DNA of 64,000 nucleotides from an uncultured Rhizobiaceae group bacterium (GTDB taxonomy: Bacteria > Pseudomonadota > Alphaproteobacteria > Rhizobiales > Rhizobiaceae): NCBI GenBank assembly GCA_938010435.1, contig CALLUS010000015.1, positions 1 through 64,000 on the forward strand. The letters run 5' to 3'. Numbering within the stretch: position 1 is the stretch's first letter; every line of letters starts with the position of its first letter. The position numbers were made by a program, and so were the translations under genes. The notes under the pieces were generated by a model, which was given only the letters and a program-made list of their open reading frames with translations, searched no databases and was not told the DNA's origin. Of this stretch, positions 27,043 to 33,430 are shown piece by piece.

Positions 27043-28929
27043 ATGTCTCAAGCTGCTCTTGCTGAAACTCCTTATGTTCGGGCCAATGTGGCTGACAAGC
27101 ACACTGTGCTGCGCGATGTGTTTGGGTATGAGACGTTTCGCGACAGCCAAGAGGACGTGATCGACACGCTTTTGAGTGGCACGTCTGTATTGGCGGTGAT
27201 GCCCACGGGGGCAGGGAAGTCTCTTTGTTTTCAGGTGCCTGCATTGGCAATGGACGGTTTGACCATTGTGGTCTCGCCTCTCGTGGCTTTGATGCAAGAT
27301 CAGGTTTCCGCGTTGAAATTGAACGGCGTTGCGGCAGATGCCATTCATTCCAACCAAGATCGTGATGCCAATGTGGACGCGTGGCGGCGTGTGGCTGGCG
27401 GCGAAACGCGCATTCTTTACATGGCGCCCGAACGGTTGTTGACCGAACGGATGCTGGGTGCAATCGCGAAATTGCCCATCTGTCTGTTTGCCATTGATGA
27501 AGCCCATTGCATGAGCCAGTGGGGGCCGTCTTTCCGCCCCGAATATGCAGCGCTCGGCGTGTTGAGCGAACGTTTTCCTGATGTACCGATTGCAGCGATG
27601 ACGGCGACGGCCGATGAAGCCACGCGGCGCGACATTGAACGGCAATTGTTCAAAGGCCCTCACCGCACATTTGTGTCGAGTTTTGATCGGCCCAACATCA
27701 CATTGAATGTGGAACACAAGGGCAGTTGGAAAAACCAATTGCTCAACTATGTGTCGGACCGCAAAGGCCAAAGTGGCATTGTGTATTGCCTGTCGCGCAA
27801 GAAAACCGAAGAGGTGGCCGAACTGCTGCGCGAAAACGGCATGAACGCCACGGCTTATCACGCAGGGCTTGAGCGCAACGAACGCGCTGAACGGCAAAAC
27901 AGATTTGTGACGGAAGATGATCTCGTGGTAGCGGCCACAATCGCCTTCGGCATGGGAATTGATAAACCCGATGTGCGTTTTGTGTTCCACACGGATTTGC
28001 CGGGGTCGATTGAGGCATATTATCAGGAAATTGGACGCGCCGGGCGCGATGGCGACCCAGCAGATGCCATGATGGTGTTTGGCGCGGGAGACATTCGATT
28101 GCGTCGTCAGTTTATCGACCAAGAAGAAACTGATGATGACCATCAACGCCGCGAAGTCTCACGTCTCAATTCATTGGTGACCTATGCCGAGGCCCAAGGG
28201 TGTCGTCGCCAGACATTGCTGAACTATTTTGGCGAAACACCGGAGCCTTGCGGGAATTGCGACAATTGCTTGAACCCCGTGGAGCTGAAAGACGGGATTG
28301 CAGAAGCGGAACTGGTTTTCGGGGCAATCTTTGACACGGGCGAGCGATATGGTCAGGCGCATGTAGTCGACGTACTGCGTGGTTCGGAAACTGAGAAAAT
28401 TCTGAAAGTACGCCATGACAAACTGGAATGTCATGGAACAGGCGCTGGATATTCCAAGGCGCAGTGGCAAATTATCATCCGTCAAATGATCGCGGGTGGG
28501 TTTTTGGAAATAGACGTGGCAGGGTATTCAAGTCTGTTGATCACCAAGAAAGGCAATAACCTGTCTCGTGGGGATGGTGAATTTCGTTATCGCGCCGATG
28601 CACTTCAGGATGTTGGTAAATCTTACAGTGGCAAGACTGGGGCCAAGTCTGCTAACAAAGGCAATACCACATTCGGGAAATCCCAAGTGGCACTTGATCT
28701 GTCAGATCGTGATCGCCAGCTTTTAGCATCCCTGAAGAAGAAGCGGTTGGAATTGGCAAAAGAACGGGGCGTGCCTGCTTACGTCATTTTCCCCGACAAA
28801 ACGCTAGCAGATATGGCGGTGCGTCGCCCGTCTAATTTAGACGAGTTCGCGCAAGTAAAAGGTATTGGCAAGAGCAAATTGGATCAATTCGGTGAATTGT
28901 TTTTGGGGGTTGTGCAGCAAAGCGAGTGA
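27043..28929 (+). CDS. recQ: ATP-dependent DNA helicase RecQ
   Basis: 3'-5' helicase for recombination and fork repair. 628 residues with all parts: Walker A MPTGAGKSLCFQ, DEAH box IDEAHCMSQWG, motif III AMTATADE, motif V AFGMGIDKPDV, motif VI QEIGRAGRDG. The zinc-binding region has CRRQTLLNYF and CGNCDNC, followed by the RQC winged helix (about 420-500), and a C-terminal HRDC domain (about 545-625, ending VKGIGKSKLDQFGE). The aromatic-rich loop reads SQWGPSFRPEY rather than the E. coli SQWGHDFRPEY. Confidence 0.96.
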   Translation: MSQAALAETPYVRANVADKHTVLRDVFGYETFRDSQEDVIDTLLSGTSVLAVMPTGAGKSLCFQVPALAMDGLTIVVSPLVALMQDQVSALKLNGVAADAIHSNQDRDANVDAWRRVAGGETRILYMAPERLLTERMLGAIAKLPICLFAIDEAHCMSQWGPSFRPEYAALGVLSERFPDVPIAAMTATADEATRRDIERQLFKGPHRTFVSSFDRPNITLNVEHKGSWKNQLLNYVSDRKGQSGIVYCLSRKKTEEVAELLRENGMNATAYHAGLERNERAERQNRFVTEDDLVVAATIAFGMGIDKPDVRFVFHTDLPGSIEAYYQEIGRAGRDGDPADAMMVFGAGDIRLRRQFIDQEETDDDHQRREVSRLNSLVTYAEAQGCRRQTLLNYFGETPEPCGNCDNCLNPVELKDGIAEAELVFGAIFDTGERYGQAHVVDVLRGSETEKILKVRHDKLECHGTGAGYSKAQWQIIIRQMIAGGFLEIDVAGYSSLLITKKGNNLSRGDGEFRYRADALQDVGKSYSGKTGAKSANKGNTTFGKSQVALDLSDRDRQLLASLKKKRLELAKERGVPAYVIFPDKTLADMAVRRPSNLDEFAQVKGIGKSKLDQFGELFLGVVQQSE

Positions 28930-28960
28930 CCATTCGCTGACTTGCTGCATTCTCGCCTTA

Positions 28961-28977
28961 ATTTACGTTACGTAAAT
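28961..28977. promoter_or_regulatory. Palindrome upstream of the lipoprotein gene
   Basis: ATTTACG-N3-CGTAAAT, a perfect 7-bp dyad, lies 34 bp before the start codon of the lipoprotein gene and 32 bp after recQ. Its position fits an operator at or near the promoter. Confidence 0.45.
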
Positions 28978-29010
28978 AAACTGAAATTTCTCTCTTGGAT
29001 TTAAAAAAAT

Positions 29011-29499
29011 ATGAAAAATAAACTCACGATACCTGCCGTGCTTCTGACATCTGCTTTAGCTCTCGTTGCATGTGACGATGCTGAAAAAGCAGCTGATAAA
29101 GCTGGTGAAGCCGCAAATACTGTAACGCAAAAAGCAAGTGAAGCGACTGAAGCTGCGCAAAAGAAAGCTGAAGAGGCTGCTGCTGCTGAGGCCAAAGCGA
29201 AGCTAGAAGAAGAAGCAAAAGCTGCAGAAAAAGCGGCCACAAAGGTTGCTGAAGAAGCAAAAGCCAAAGCCGCAGAAGAAGCTAAGGCTGTAGAAGAGGC
29301 AAAAGCCAAAGCTGCTGAGGAAGCTAAAGTGGCCGAAGAAGCTGCGGCTAAAGCTGCTGAAGATGCGAAAAAGGCTGCAGAAGAAGCTGTAAAAACAACA
29401 GAAGAAGTTGTTAAAGATGCTGCCAAAGATGTTCTTAATGATGCAACAAAAGCTGTAACCGATGCGGTCAAGGACGCTGTTACAGATACGTCAAACTAA
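29011..29499 (+). CDS. Ala/Glu/Lys-rich coiled-coil lipoprotein
   Basis: 162 residues. A lipoprotein signal ends at ALALVAC, making Cys21 the lipidated residue, with Asp-Asp following it. In enterobacteria Asp at +2 retains a lipoprotein in the inner membrane; whether this holds here is unknown. The remainder is almost only Ala, Glu, Lys, Asp and Val in repeated AEEAKAKAAEEAK-type units, predicting a long single helix or coiled coil in the periplasm, like Lpp-type or TolA-domain spacers. Ends with a terminator. No enzyme domain. Confidence 0.75.
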   Translation: MKNKLTIPAVLLTSALALVACDDAEKAADKAGEAANTVTQKASEATEAAQKKAEEAAAAEAKAKLEEEAKAAEKAATKVAEEAKAKAAEEAKAVEEAKAKAAEEAKVAEEAAAKAAEDAKKAAEEAVKTTEEVVKDAAKDVLNDATKAVTDAVKDAVTDTSN

Positions 29500-29508
29500 G
29501 AGAAATTA

Positions 29509-29547
29509 TTCCGGCTTGGCCGATACTTGCCGGGCCGGAATTCTTTT
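29509..29547 (+). terminator. Terminator of the lipoprotein gene
   Basis: A 12-bp stem, TTCCGGCTTGGC with GCCGGGCCGGAA (two G-U pairs), and an 8-base loop are followed by TTCTTTT. It lies 10 bp beyond the stop codon. Confidence 0.8.
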
Positions 29548-29635
29548 CCCTGAACTCTGCTGGGTGAGCCGCGCACGAACATTTGAAATTGATATGAAGC
29601 TTTATATACCCTCCATAATTTGACATACTCTTTGC

Positions 29636-29643
29636 ATAATTTG
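29636..29643. repeat. Left target-site duplication of the IS1595-type element
   Basis: ATAATTTG directly precedes the left inverted repeat. The same octamer follows the right inverted repeat at 32481-32488. Eight bp is the length typical of IS1595-family insertions. Confidence 0.92.
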
Positions 29644-29668
29644 GGGACATATATACGTGTGTGACCCA
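29644..29668. repeat. Left terminal inverted repeat
   Basis: Begins GGGACATATATACG and ends GTGTGACCCA. It matches the complement of 32456-32480 at 24 of 25 positions; the only difference is the sixth base (A here, C in the other copy). Confidence 0.93.
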
Positions 29669-29922
29669 AAAAATTTAACGCCGCTTAACTGGTTTGTTGA
29701 TTTTCTAGCATCAACATCGCTAGCTGCGTCACAAAGGTTAAGGTTTGTTAACGGAAAAAATCTTGTCAACATTACATTTACAAGCTATATAAGTGGGGTA
29801 ACTAAGCGGTTTCCGTGTGCGTTTGGATCTTTCTGCTCGTTGGTAAAAGGGCGTTAAAACGGTCGCAAAGCGGTAGGAAAAGCCAACTTTCTGAGGAGAT
29901 TTTCGCAATCTTCGAGCCGCGG

Positions 29923-30360
29923 TTACCTACTCCATAAAACGTTGACATTTCTCATATTTCTTTTTGGAATGGCCGTGGTGACGCTCCATATGGAAAGCTG
30001 GTCATCCCACTGGCATATCAAGTGGTGAAATGTTTGATCTTTTTCAGTGATAACTACTATACGCCCATCAGCTTGCAGGCCAACCATGCTGAGGTTATCT
30101 GCAATAAACCGAGCGTAGTTAACGACTTTTGTGAAACCCACTCCTTCCAACTGCTTCATGCGGCTTGAGTTTGCCTCTATATGAGCTTCACCAAACCCTC
30201 CCGTCCTACCTTCAACGCCCCTTAACAATTTGATAGGTCCCGAATTACAGCCAACAGCTTCGGCAATGTTGTCTGATATTACACCAAGCTCACCACGCCC
30301 TTTTGCATCGAAAACCGTCCGCTTCTCAGCGGGCGTAAGTTGAACCATTGCATCCACCAA
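29923..30360 (-). CDS. Candidate BECR-fold nuclease toxin, IS passenger
   Basis: About 145 residues, starting at TTG 30360 or GTG 30357, each a few bases after GAGGA. The C-terminal half has a pattern I associate with barnase/EndoU/colicin/RelE-like (PBECR) domains at the ends of phage MuF and polyvalent proteins: GGFGEAHIEA (His candidate catalytic residue), VNYARFIADN, a central GRIVVITEKD strand, and SIWSVTTAIPKRN before LWSR. The family link is by eye and not verified. It lies 9 bp after the winged-helix gene, whose end covers its binding site, so the two are coupled. Role suggested: toxin of a stabilising pair on the element. Confidence 0.5.
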   Translation of the reverse strand: MVDAMVQLTPAEKRTVFDAKGRGELGVISDNIAEAVGCNSGPIKLLRGVEGRTGGFGEAHIEANSSRMKQLEGVGFTKVVNYARFIADNLSMVGLQADGRIVVITEKDQTFHHLICQWDDQLSIWSVTTAIPKRNMRNVNVLWSR

Positions 30361-30369
30361 ACGTTATCC

Positions 30370-30876
30370 TCAATGCGAAATATGGCTTATAAAATCCATC
30401 TGAGTGGATTCTTTAGGCTTAGAAGGGGTTGCATCAGGTTCGTATCCTAAAGGCTCGTATCTTTGATCTTTTAACCAATACCCCCCGCGGCCAAGCCTAA
30501 TCAAACCGCTATTTTTCACTCGCCATAGCATCGTGGACAAAATCATATGCGGATTCTTCCCTTTGATAATCAGACCTTGCTCTTCCAATAATTCAAATAG
30601 CTTGTCGCGCTTAATTGGATGTCCGTGCATTTTCACCAACTTGTAAGCCGCCTCCGCAACTACTTCCTTTCTGGAATTTAAAATCGATCCCTTTTTGTTC
30701 TTCAAAAGTTCCCGATTATCCCCAACATTCACATATGAATGTGAATTAGTATCAATCAATTTTTCAAGTTCATTGAACTGTTTTTGAAGTTCTTCAATTT
30801 CAGATTGCCGACTATGAATCATGTTAAGTACATGTTTTTTTTGGTTTTTTAAAATTTGAAGTTGTTTTTTATTCAT
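30370..30876 (-). CDS. Coiled-coil plus winged-helix (HARE-HTH-like) protein, IS passenger
   Basis: 168 residues. An N-terminal Lys/Gln/Glu-rich coiled coil (about 1-45) is followed by a winged-helix-like domain at about 75-140: EAAYKLVKMHGHPIKRDKLF, then MILSTMLWRV and LIRLGRGGYWL, which resembles HARE-HTH or similar domains in restriction and chromatin proteins. The C-terminal 25 residues are polar. GGAGA lies 7 bases before its ATG. As the first gene before the candidate nuclease it may be the DNA-binding antitoxin/regulator. Palindromes upstream and within the gene could be its own sites. Codon use and low GC differ from the neighbourhood. Confidence 0.6.
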   Translation of the reverse strand: MNKKQLQILKNQKKHVLNMIHSRQSEIEELQKQFNELEKLIDTNSHSYVNVGDNRELLKNKKGSILNSRKEVVAEAAYKLVKMHGHPIKRDKLFELLEEQGLIIKGKNPHMILSTMLWRVKNSGLIRLGRGGYWLKDQRYEPLGYEPDATPSKPKESTQMDFISHISH

Positions 30877-30932
30877 ACCAGTTCTCCGCTAAATGATGAG
30901 TAACACGTAAGCTGTCACCATTCAACGAAAAC

Positions 30933-30949
30933 AATTCAACGTATGAATT
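30933..30949. promoter_or_regulatory. Palindrome upstream of the winged-helix gene
   Basis: AATTCA-N5-TGAATT sits 57 bp before the start codon. A related dyad, ATTCACAT-N4-ATGTGAAT, lies inside the gene at 30727-30746. Both share TTCA...TGAA and may be autoregulatory operators. Confidence 0.4.
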
Positions 30950-30985
30950 TGCCATGTGAATCTAACTGATGTAAATTGCGCTTAG

Positions 30986-31040
30986 CCCGAAAACGACGAA
31001 GGCTTCCGAGGGGTGCAACCCAGAGAAGCCTTCTTTCGGG
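30986..31040 (+). ncRNA. Large stem-loop, candidate structured leader RNA
   Basis: CCCGAAA (30986-30992) pairs with TTTCGGG (31034-31040), and GAAGGCTTC (30998-31006) pairs with GAAGCCTTC (31025-31033). The two helices are joined by a 5-base one-sided bulge, and the apical loop contains GGGT-GCA-ACCC. The total is 16 bp of perfect pairing plus the apical helix. It lies upstream of the 35-codon plus-strand ORF inside the element. Could be a leader, a terminator or an element-encoded RNA. Confidence 0.5.
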
Positions 31041-31174
31041 TTACCGGATGAAGCGTTTCGAGCAGTTCATCTGGGGTATCTGGTTGGCTTATGGCCGTCC
31101 TCCCGCTGTTGGGGACGTTACCATTTGCCGCCGATTCCGTCAACGCTCGGTGTTTTTCTCAAAGGAGAAACATC

Positions 31175-31282
31175 ATGACGACAGGCGCTTTTTCAAAAGT
31201 CTGCCACTGGGTTTGTGCCCATATCCGCATCCAACACGGCCGTATAGTACCAGTACGCGGTTATTGGAGGTGCTGCGGATAA
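31175..31282 (+). CDS. 35-residue basic Cys-rich peptide inside the IS
   Basis: ATG at 31175 follows an excellent ribosome binding site (AAAGGAGAAACATC). The product begins MTTGAFSKVCHWVCAHIRI and ends GYWRCCG, with four cysteines, three histidines and many Arg, so metal or nucleic-acid binding is possible. It is the only plus-strand gene in the element and ends one base before the convergent 62-residue gene. No family recognised with confidence. Confidence 0.5.
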   Translation: MTTGAFSKVCHWVCAHIRIQHGRIVPVRGYWRCCG

Positions 31283-31474
31283 TCAATCGGCCTTATCAGC
31301 CGAAACATTTTCTGGCGGTGGGGGCTTTGCTCCTGCCGCTTTTTTCTTACTCTTAGCTCTATCAGCCAACTCGTCAGCTTCTCTTTTATCGGTTTGTCCA
31401 AACCGAGCTAAAGCTTCTCCAAAATCCATATCCAAAGCTAAAGGTGGCTCATACTTCTTCGGTCTCTTAGTCAT
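31283..31474 (-). CDS. 63-codon companion protein of the transposase
   Basis: Encodes MTKRPKKYEPPLALDMDFGE followed by ALARFGQTD and a Lys/Pro/Glu-rich tail ending NVSADKAD. Its ATG overlaps the transposase stop codon (ATGA at 31471-31474), so it is translationally coupled. Similar small acidic/basic proteins (PPKYEPPL...DMxFGEALxRF) are, to my memory, common next to ISXO2-like transposases in alphaproteobacteria, where their role is unknown. Confidence 0.7.
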   Translation of the reverse strand: MTKRPKKYEPPLALDMDFGEALARFGQTDKREADELADRAKSKKKAAGAKPPPPENVSADKAD

Positions 31475-32400
31475 GCGATAAGCGCCTTGTATGAGAGTTT
31501 TCCACCATCGGCCCATTTAAGCAGATCATTGACACGTTGACCTTCTTCGCGTTCACGGCGGTTATAGCGCCATGTGTACTCGCTCAGATAGCGATGCAAG
31601 TGCTTTGGTGAAACAAAGTGGTGGATGCCATAGACTTGACGCTTAAAACCTGCCCACGCGCTCTCAATTGAGTTTGTGTGGTAGTAGTTGCCTGTATGAG
31701 CATATTCGCCTGACGAGTGGTTTACGGTCTTGTGGTGGAAGTCCTTGGACAAACCCTTATAACCTGCAAATTCATCTGAAATGACGGTCGCGCTTGGCTC
31801 TATATGGGCTTTCACAACTGCTTTAACATTGCGGAGTGACTCAAGGTGCATGACGCGAAGTTCGCCGTTGCGCTCCTGTGCTCCCCAAACAACTTCTTTG
31901 CCAACAGCACCACGACCAGCATTTTGACGCTTGTTAGCGTGTTTGTTCTTTTCCTTGCCGCCCATGAATGTTTCGTCAACTTCAACGGGTGACTTCAATT
32001 TGCGGTTGAATGAACGTGTGCGAGCGGCAAAACGTAGGCGCTGCGTCATAAACCAAGCGGTTTTCTGCGTGACCTTAATATCCTTAGCGAGTTGGGTGCT
32101 GGCGATGCCCTTTTTGTGGCTTGTGACCATCCAAATGGCCATGAACCACTTACGCAATGGAATTTTGCTGTCTTCAAAGATAGTGCCAACTTTGATTGAG
32201 AAGCGCTTACGGCACTCTTTCTCACTGCACTTGTGAGTTTTACCGTCTTTGAAGTGCATGACGCGTGTTGAGCCACAATGAGGGCAATGTGCGCGTTCGT
32301 TGTTCTCGCCCCAACGGATAGCGCGAAGGTGGTCAATCGCAGACTGCTCGTCTGGAAAGGCTTCCATCATATCAAAAAGGCTATCAAATTGCATTTTCAT
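31471..32400 (-). CDS. IS1595-family (ISXO2-like) transposase
   Basis: 309 residues and intact. An N-terminal zinc ribbon has C39-x2-C42 and C58-x4-C63 (AHCPHCGSTRV, HKCSEKECRKRF). A helix-turn-helix region follows (about 98-118, IASTQLAKDIKVTQKTAWFM). The DDE-type catalytic core shows D142 (VEVDETFMGGKE), D209 (VISDEFAGY) and the third acidic position near E246 (HTNSIESAWAGFKR). The YNRREREEG end is also typical. The GGAG binding site lies in the loop of a hairpin covering the start codon (32399-32425). Confidence 0.95.
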   Translation of the reverse strand: MKMQFDSLFDMMEAFPDEQSAIDHLRAIRWGENNERAHCPHCGSTRVMHFKDGKTHKCSEKECRKRFSIKVGTIFEDSKIPLRKWFMAIWMVTSHKKGIASTQLAKDIKVTQKTAWFMTQRLRFAARTRSFNRKLKSPVEVDETFMGGKEKNKHANKRQNAGRGAVGKEVVWGAQERNGELRVMHLESLRNVKAVVKAHIEPSATVISDEFAGYKGLSKDFHHKTVNHSSGEYAHTGNYYHTNSIESAWAGFKRQVYGIHHFVSPKHLHRYLSEYTWRYNRREREEGQRVNDLLKWADGGKLSYKALIA

Positions 32401-32425
32401 GTCACGACTCCGTATCTCGTGACAT
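32399..32425 (-). promoter_or_regulatory. Hairpin enclosing the transposase ribosome binding site
   Basis: ATGTCACGA-N9-TCGTGACAT is a perfect 9-bp inverted repeat. In the transposase mRNA the GGAG binding site lies in the 9-base loop, and the first two bases of the ATG lie in the 3' arm. Such a structure would limit translation initiation and so transposition. Confidence 0.6.
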
Positions 32426-32455
32426 TAATTTAGGTGTTTATAGGACCCTTGTCAA

Positions 32456-32480
32456 TGGGTCACACACGTATATAGGTCCC
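32456..32480. repeat. Right terminal inverted repeat
   Basis: Begins TGGGTCACACACG and ends ATATAGGTCCC. It is the complement of the left end with one difference. The transposase reads away from this end. Confidence 0.93.
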
Positions 32481-32488
32481 ATAATTTG
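32481..32488. repeat. Right target-site duplication
   Basis: ATAATTTG, identical to 29636-29643. It ends 18 bp before the ATG of the GFA-type gene. Confidence 0.92.
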
Positions 32489-32506
32489 CCTCATGGATCA
32501 GGTGCA

Positions 32507-32977
32507 ATGTCTCCATCTTCAAAGCTAAAATTGCCACTTCAAGGCGGTTGTCAGTGCGGTCAGCTCCGATATAAAGTTTCCGAACTGCCTAGTACGCTGT
32601 ATTGCTGTCATTGTACCGAATGTCAGGGGCAAGCATCGTCAGCATTCGGCATGTCGCTGCGCGTGTCTTCAGATAGCGTTAAATTGACGGGCGAATATGG
32701 TTCGTTTTTTCGCGACGAAGGCAGCCCCAATGCCGTTGAAGGTGTATTTTGCTCAAAATGTGGATCAAGAGTGGTGCATCGTGGGCGAGGGGATGATGCG
32801 GGCGCAAGTATCAAGGCAGGATCGCTGGATGATAAAAGCTGGCTGGAGCCTGTTGGTCATATTTGGACCAAAAGCGCGCAAAAATGGGTCAAGCTGGATG
32901 GTTTGACTTACGAAACCCAACCAGATGACAATTATGCAACGTTGATTGCGGCTTTTAAGGCGAAGTTCAGCGCATAA
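32507..32977 (+). CDS. GFA-family zinc protein, with IS insertion just upstream
   Basis: 156 residues with the Gfa-like zinc pattern: GGCQCGQLRY near residue 13, CCHCTECQGQASSAFG, and CSKCGSRVVHRG at about 84-95. Substrate unknown. An in-frame TTG at 32486 exists only because of the target duplication and is not the start. The IS right end lies 26 bp before this ATG, so the original promoter region has been displaced; expression may now depend on the element. Ends with a terminator at 32982-33012. A second, distinct family member is at 22045-22434. Confidence 0.85.
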   Translation: MSPSSKLKLPLQGGCQCGQLRYKVSELPSTLYCCHCTECQGQASSAFGMSLRVSSDSVKLTGEYGSFFRDEGSPNAVEGVFCSKCGSRVVHRGRGDDAGASIKAGSLDDKSWLEPVGHIWTKSAQKWVKLDGLTYETQPDDNYATLIAAFKAKFSA

Positions 32978-32981
32978 AAAA

Positions 32982-33012
32982 GGCCGCTTGCGTTGCCGCA
33001 GCAGCCGTTTTT
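32982..33012. terminator. Terminator between the GFA-type gene and fliJ
   Basis: GGCCGCTTGCG pairs imperfectly with CGCAGCAGCC (GGC/GCC and GCT/AGC helices with a mismatch). It is flanked by AAAAAA on the left and TTTTT on the right, so it can serve both convergent genes. Confidence 0.6.
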
Positions 33013-33043
33013 GAAATTCTATCTATTGGAAACGTGAAAGACT

Positions 33044-33430
33044 TTAACCAATCATCCCAGCGCGTTCGTATTCGCTGGTTTTGTCGATCTCAATGCTTTT
33101 GCCGTCGCGTTGTTCAAGCTTTTCAGCTTTTTGAAGTTCTTCTTCTGCATCCACAAGTGCTGATTTTGCAGCCGAATGCTGATCGTTTAGATCTTGAATG
33201 GATGTTTGAAGATTTTCGCGACGCAACCGGGCCGCTTTTGCGAAAGTCGGATAAGCGAAATGGTTGATATCCTCGATGCCAGCTTTCTTCTCTTCATAGA
33301 CAATCTGTCCATCAAGTTCAGTGGCCATTGTTTCGAATTGGGAGACCATGGTCTCAATTTGGGCCACCTGGCGGGCCTTTTCCTGCACCTGGAATCTTTT
33401 TAGGCGCAATACACCTTCACGTGACTTCAT
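33044..33430 (-). CDS. fliJ: FliJ-like flagellar export chaperone
   Basis: 128 residues from MKSREGVLRLKRFQVQEKAR, almost all helical with coiled-coil character, as in FliJ, the stalk protein of the flagellar export ATPase. FAYPTFAKAARLRRENLQ in the middle is typical of the rhizobial form. The gene lies back to back with ctrA, which is usual in Hyphomicrobiales; the FliI ATPase gene normally next to it is not in this window (the next gene on that side is the GFA protein). The start at 33430 is preceded by GGGAG. Confidence 0.75.
   Translation of the reverse strand: MKSREGVLRLKRFQVQEKARQVAQIETMVSQFETMATELDGQIVYEEKKAGIEDINHFAYPTFAKAARLRRENLQTSIQDLNDQHSAAKSALVDAEEELQKAEKLEQRDGKSIEIDKTSEYERAGMIG

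Larger units (their letters stand above)
29644..32480 (-). mobile_element. Complete IS1595-family insertion element with passenger genes (2837 bp)
   Basis: The element is bounded by 25-bp terminal inverted repeats matching at 24 positions and flanked by an 8-bp duplication. It encodes an ISXO2-like transposase (31471-32400), a coupled 62-residue protein, a winged-helix/coiled-coil protein, a candidate BECR-fold nuclease, and a 35-residue plus-strand ORF. Simple IS1595 members are about 0.7-1.1 kb; larger ones with passengers are known in the family. The intact ends, duplication and open transposase suggest recent arrival. The first about 255 bp inside the left end (29669-29922) show no gene. 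The insertion lies between the lipoprotein terminator and a GFA-type gene. Confidence 0.93.

Noticed and set aside
27004-28146. Long minus-strand open frame of 380 codons
   Set aside because: It lies wholly opposite recQ, whose helicase motifs are unambiguous, and has no domain of its own.
29080-29440. Repetitive DNA that could suggest a CRISPR or minisatellite
   Set aside because: The repeats come from the A/E/K-rich codons of a lipoprotein; units are imperfect and not separated by spacers. No CRISPR array was seen in the window.
29615-29643. Second ATAATTTG at 29615 as evidence of an older insertion
   Set aside because: An AT-rich octamer 13 bp from the true duplication is easily chance; no second repeat end is present.
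29657-29857. 66-codon plus-strand frame just inside the left IS end
   Set aside because: No binding site, begins within the terminal repeat and shows no recognisable pattern; treated as non-coding.
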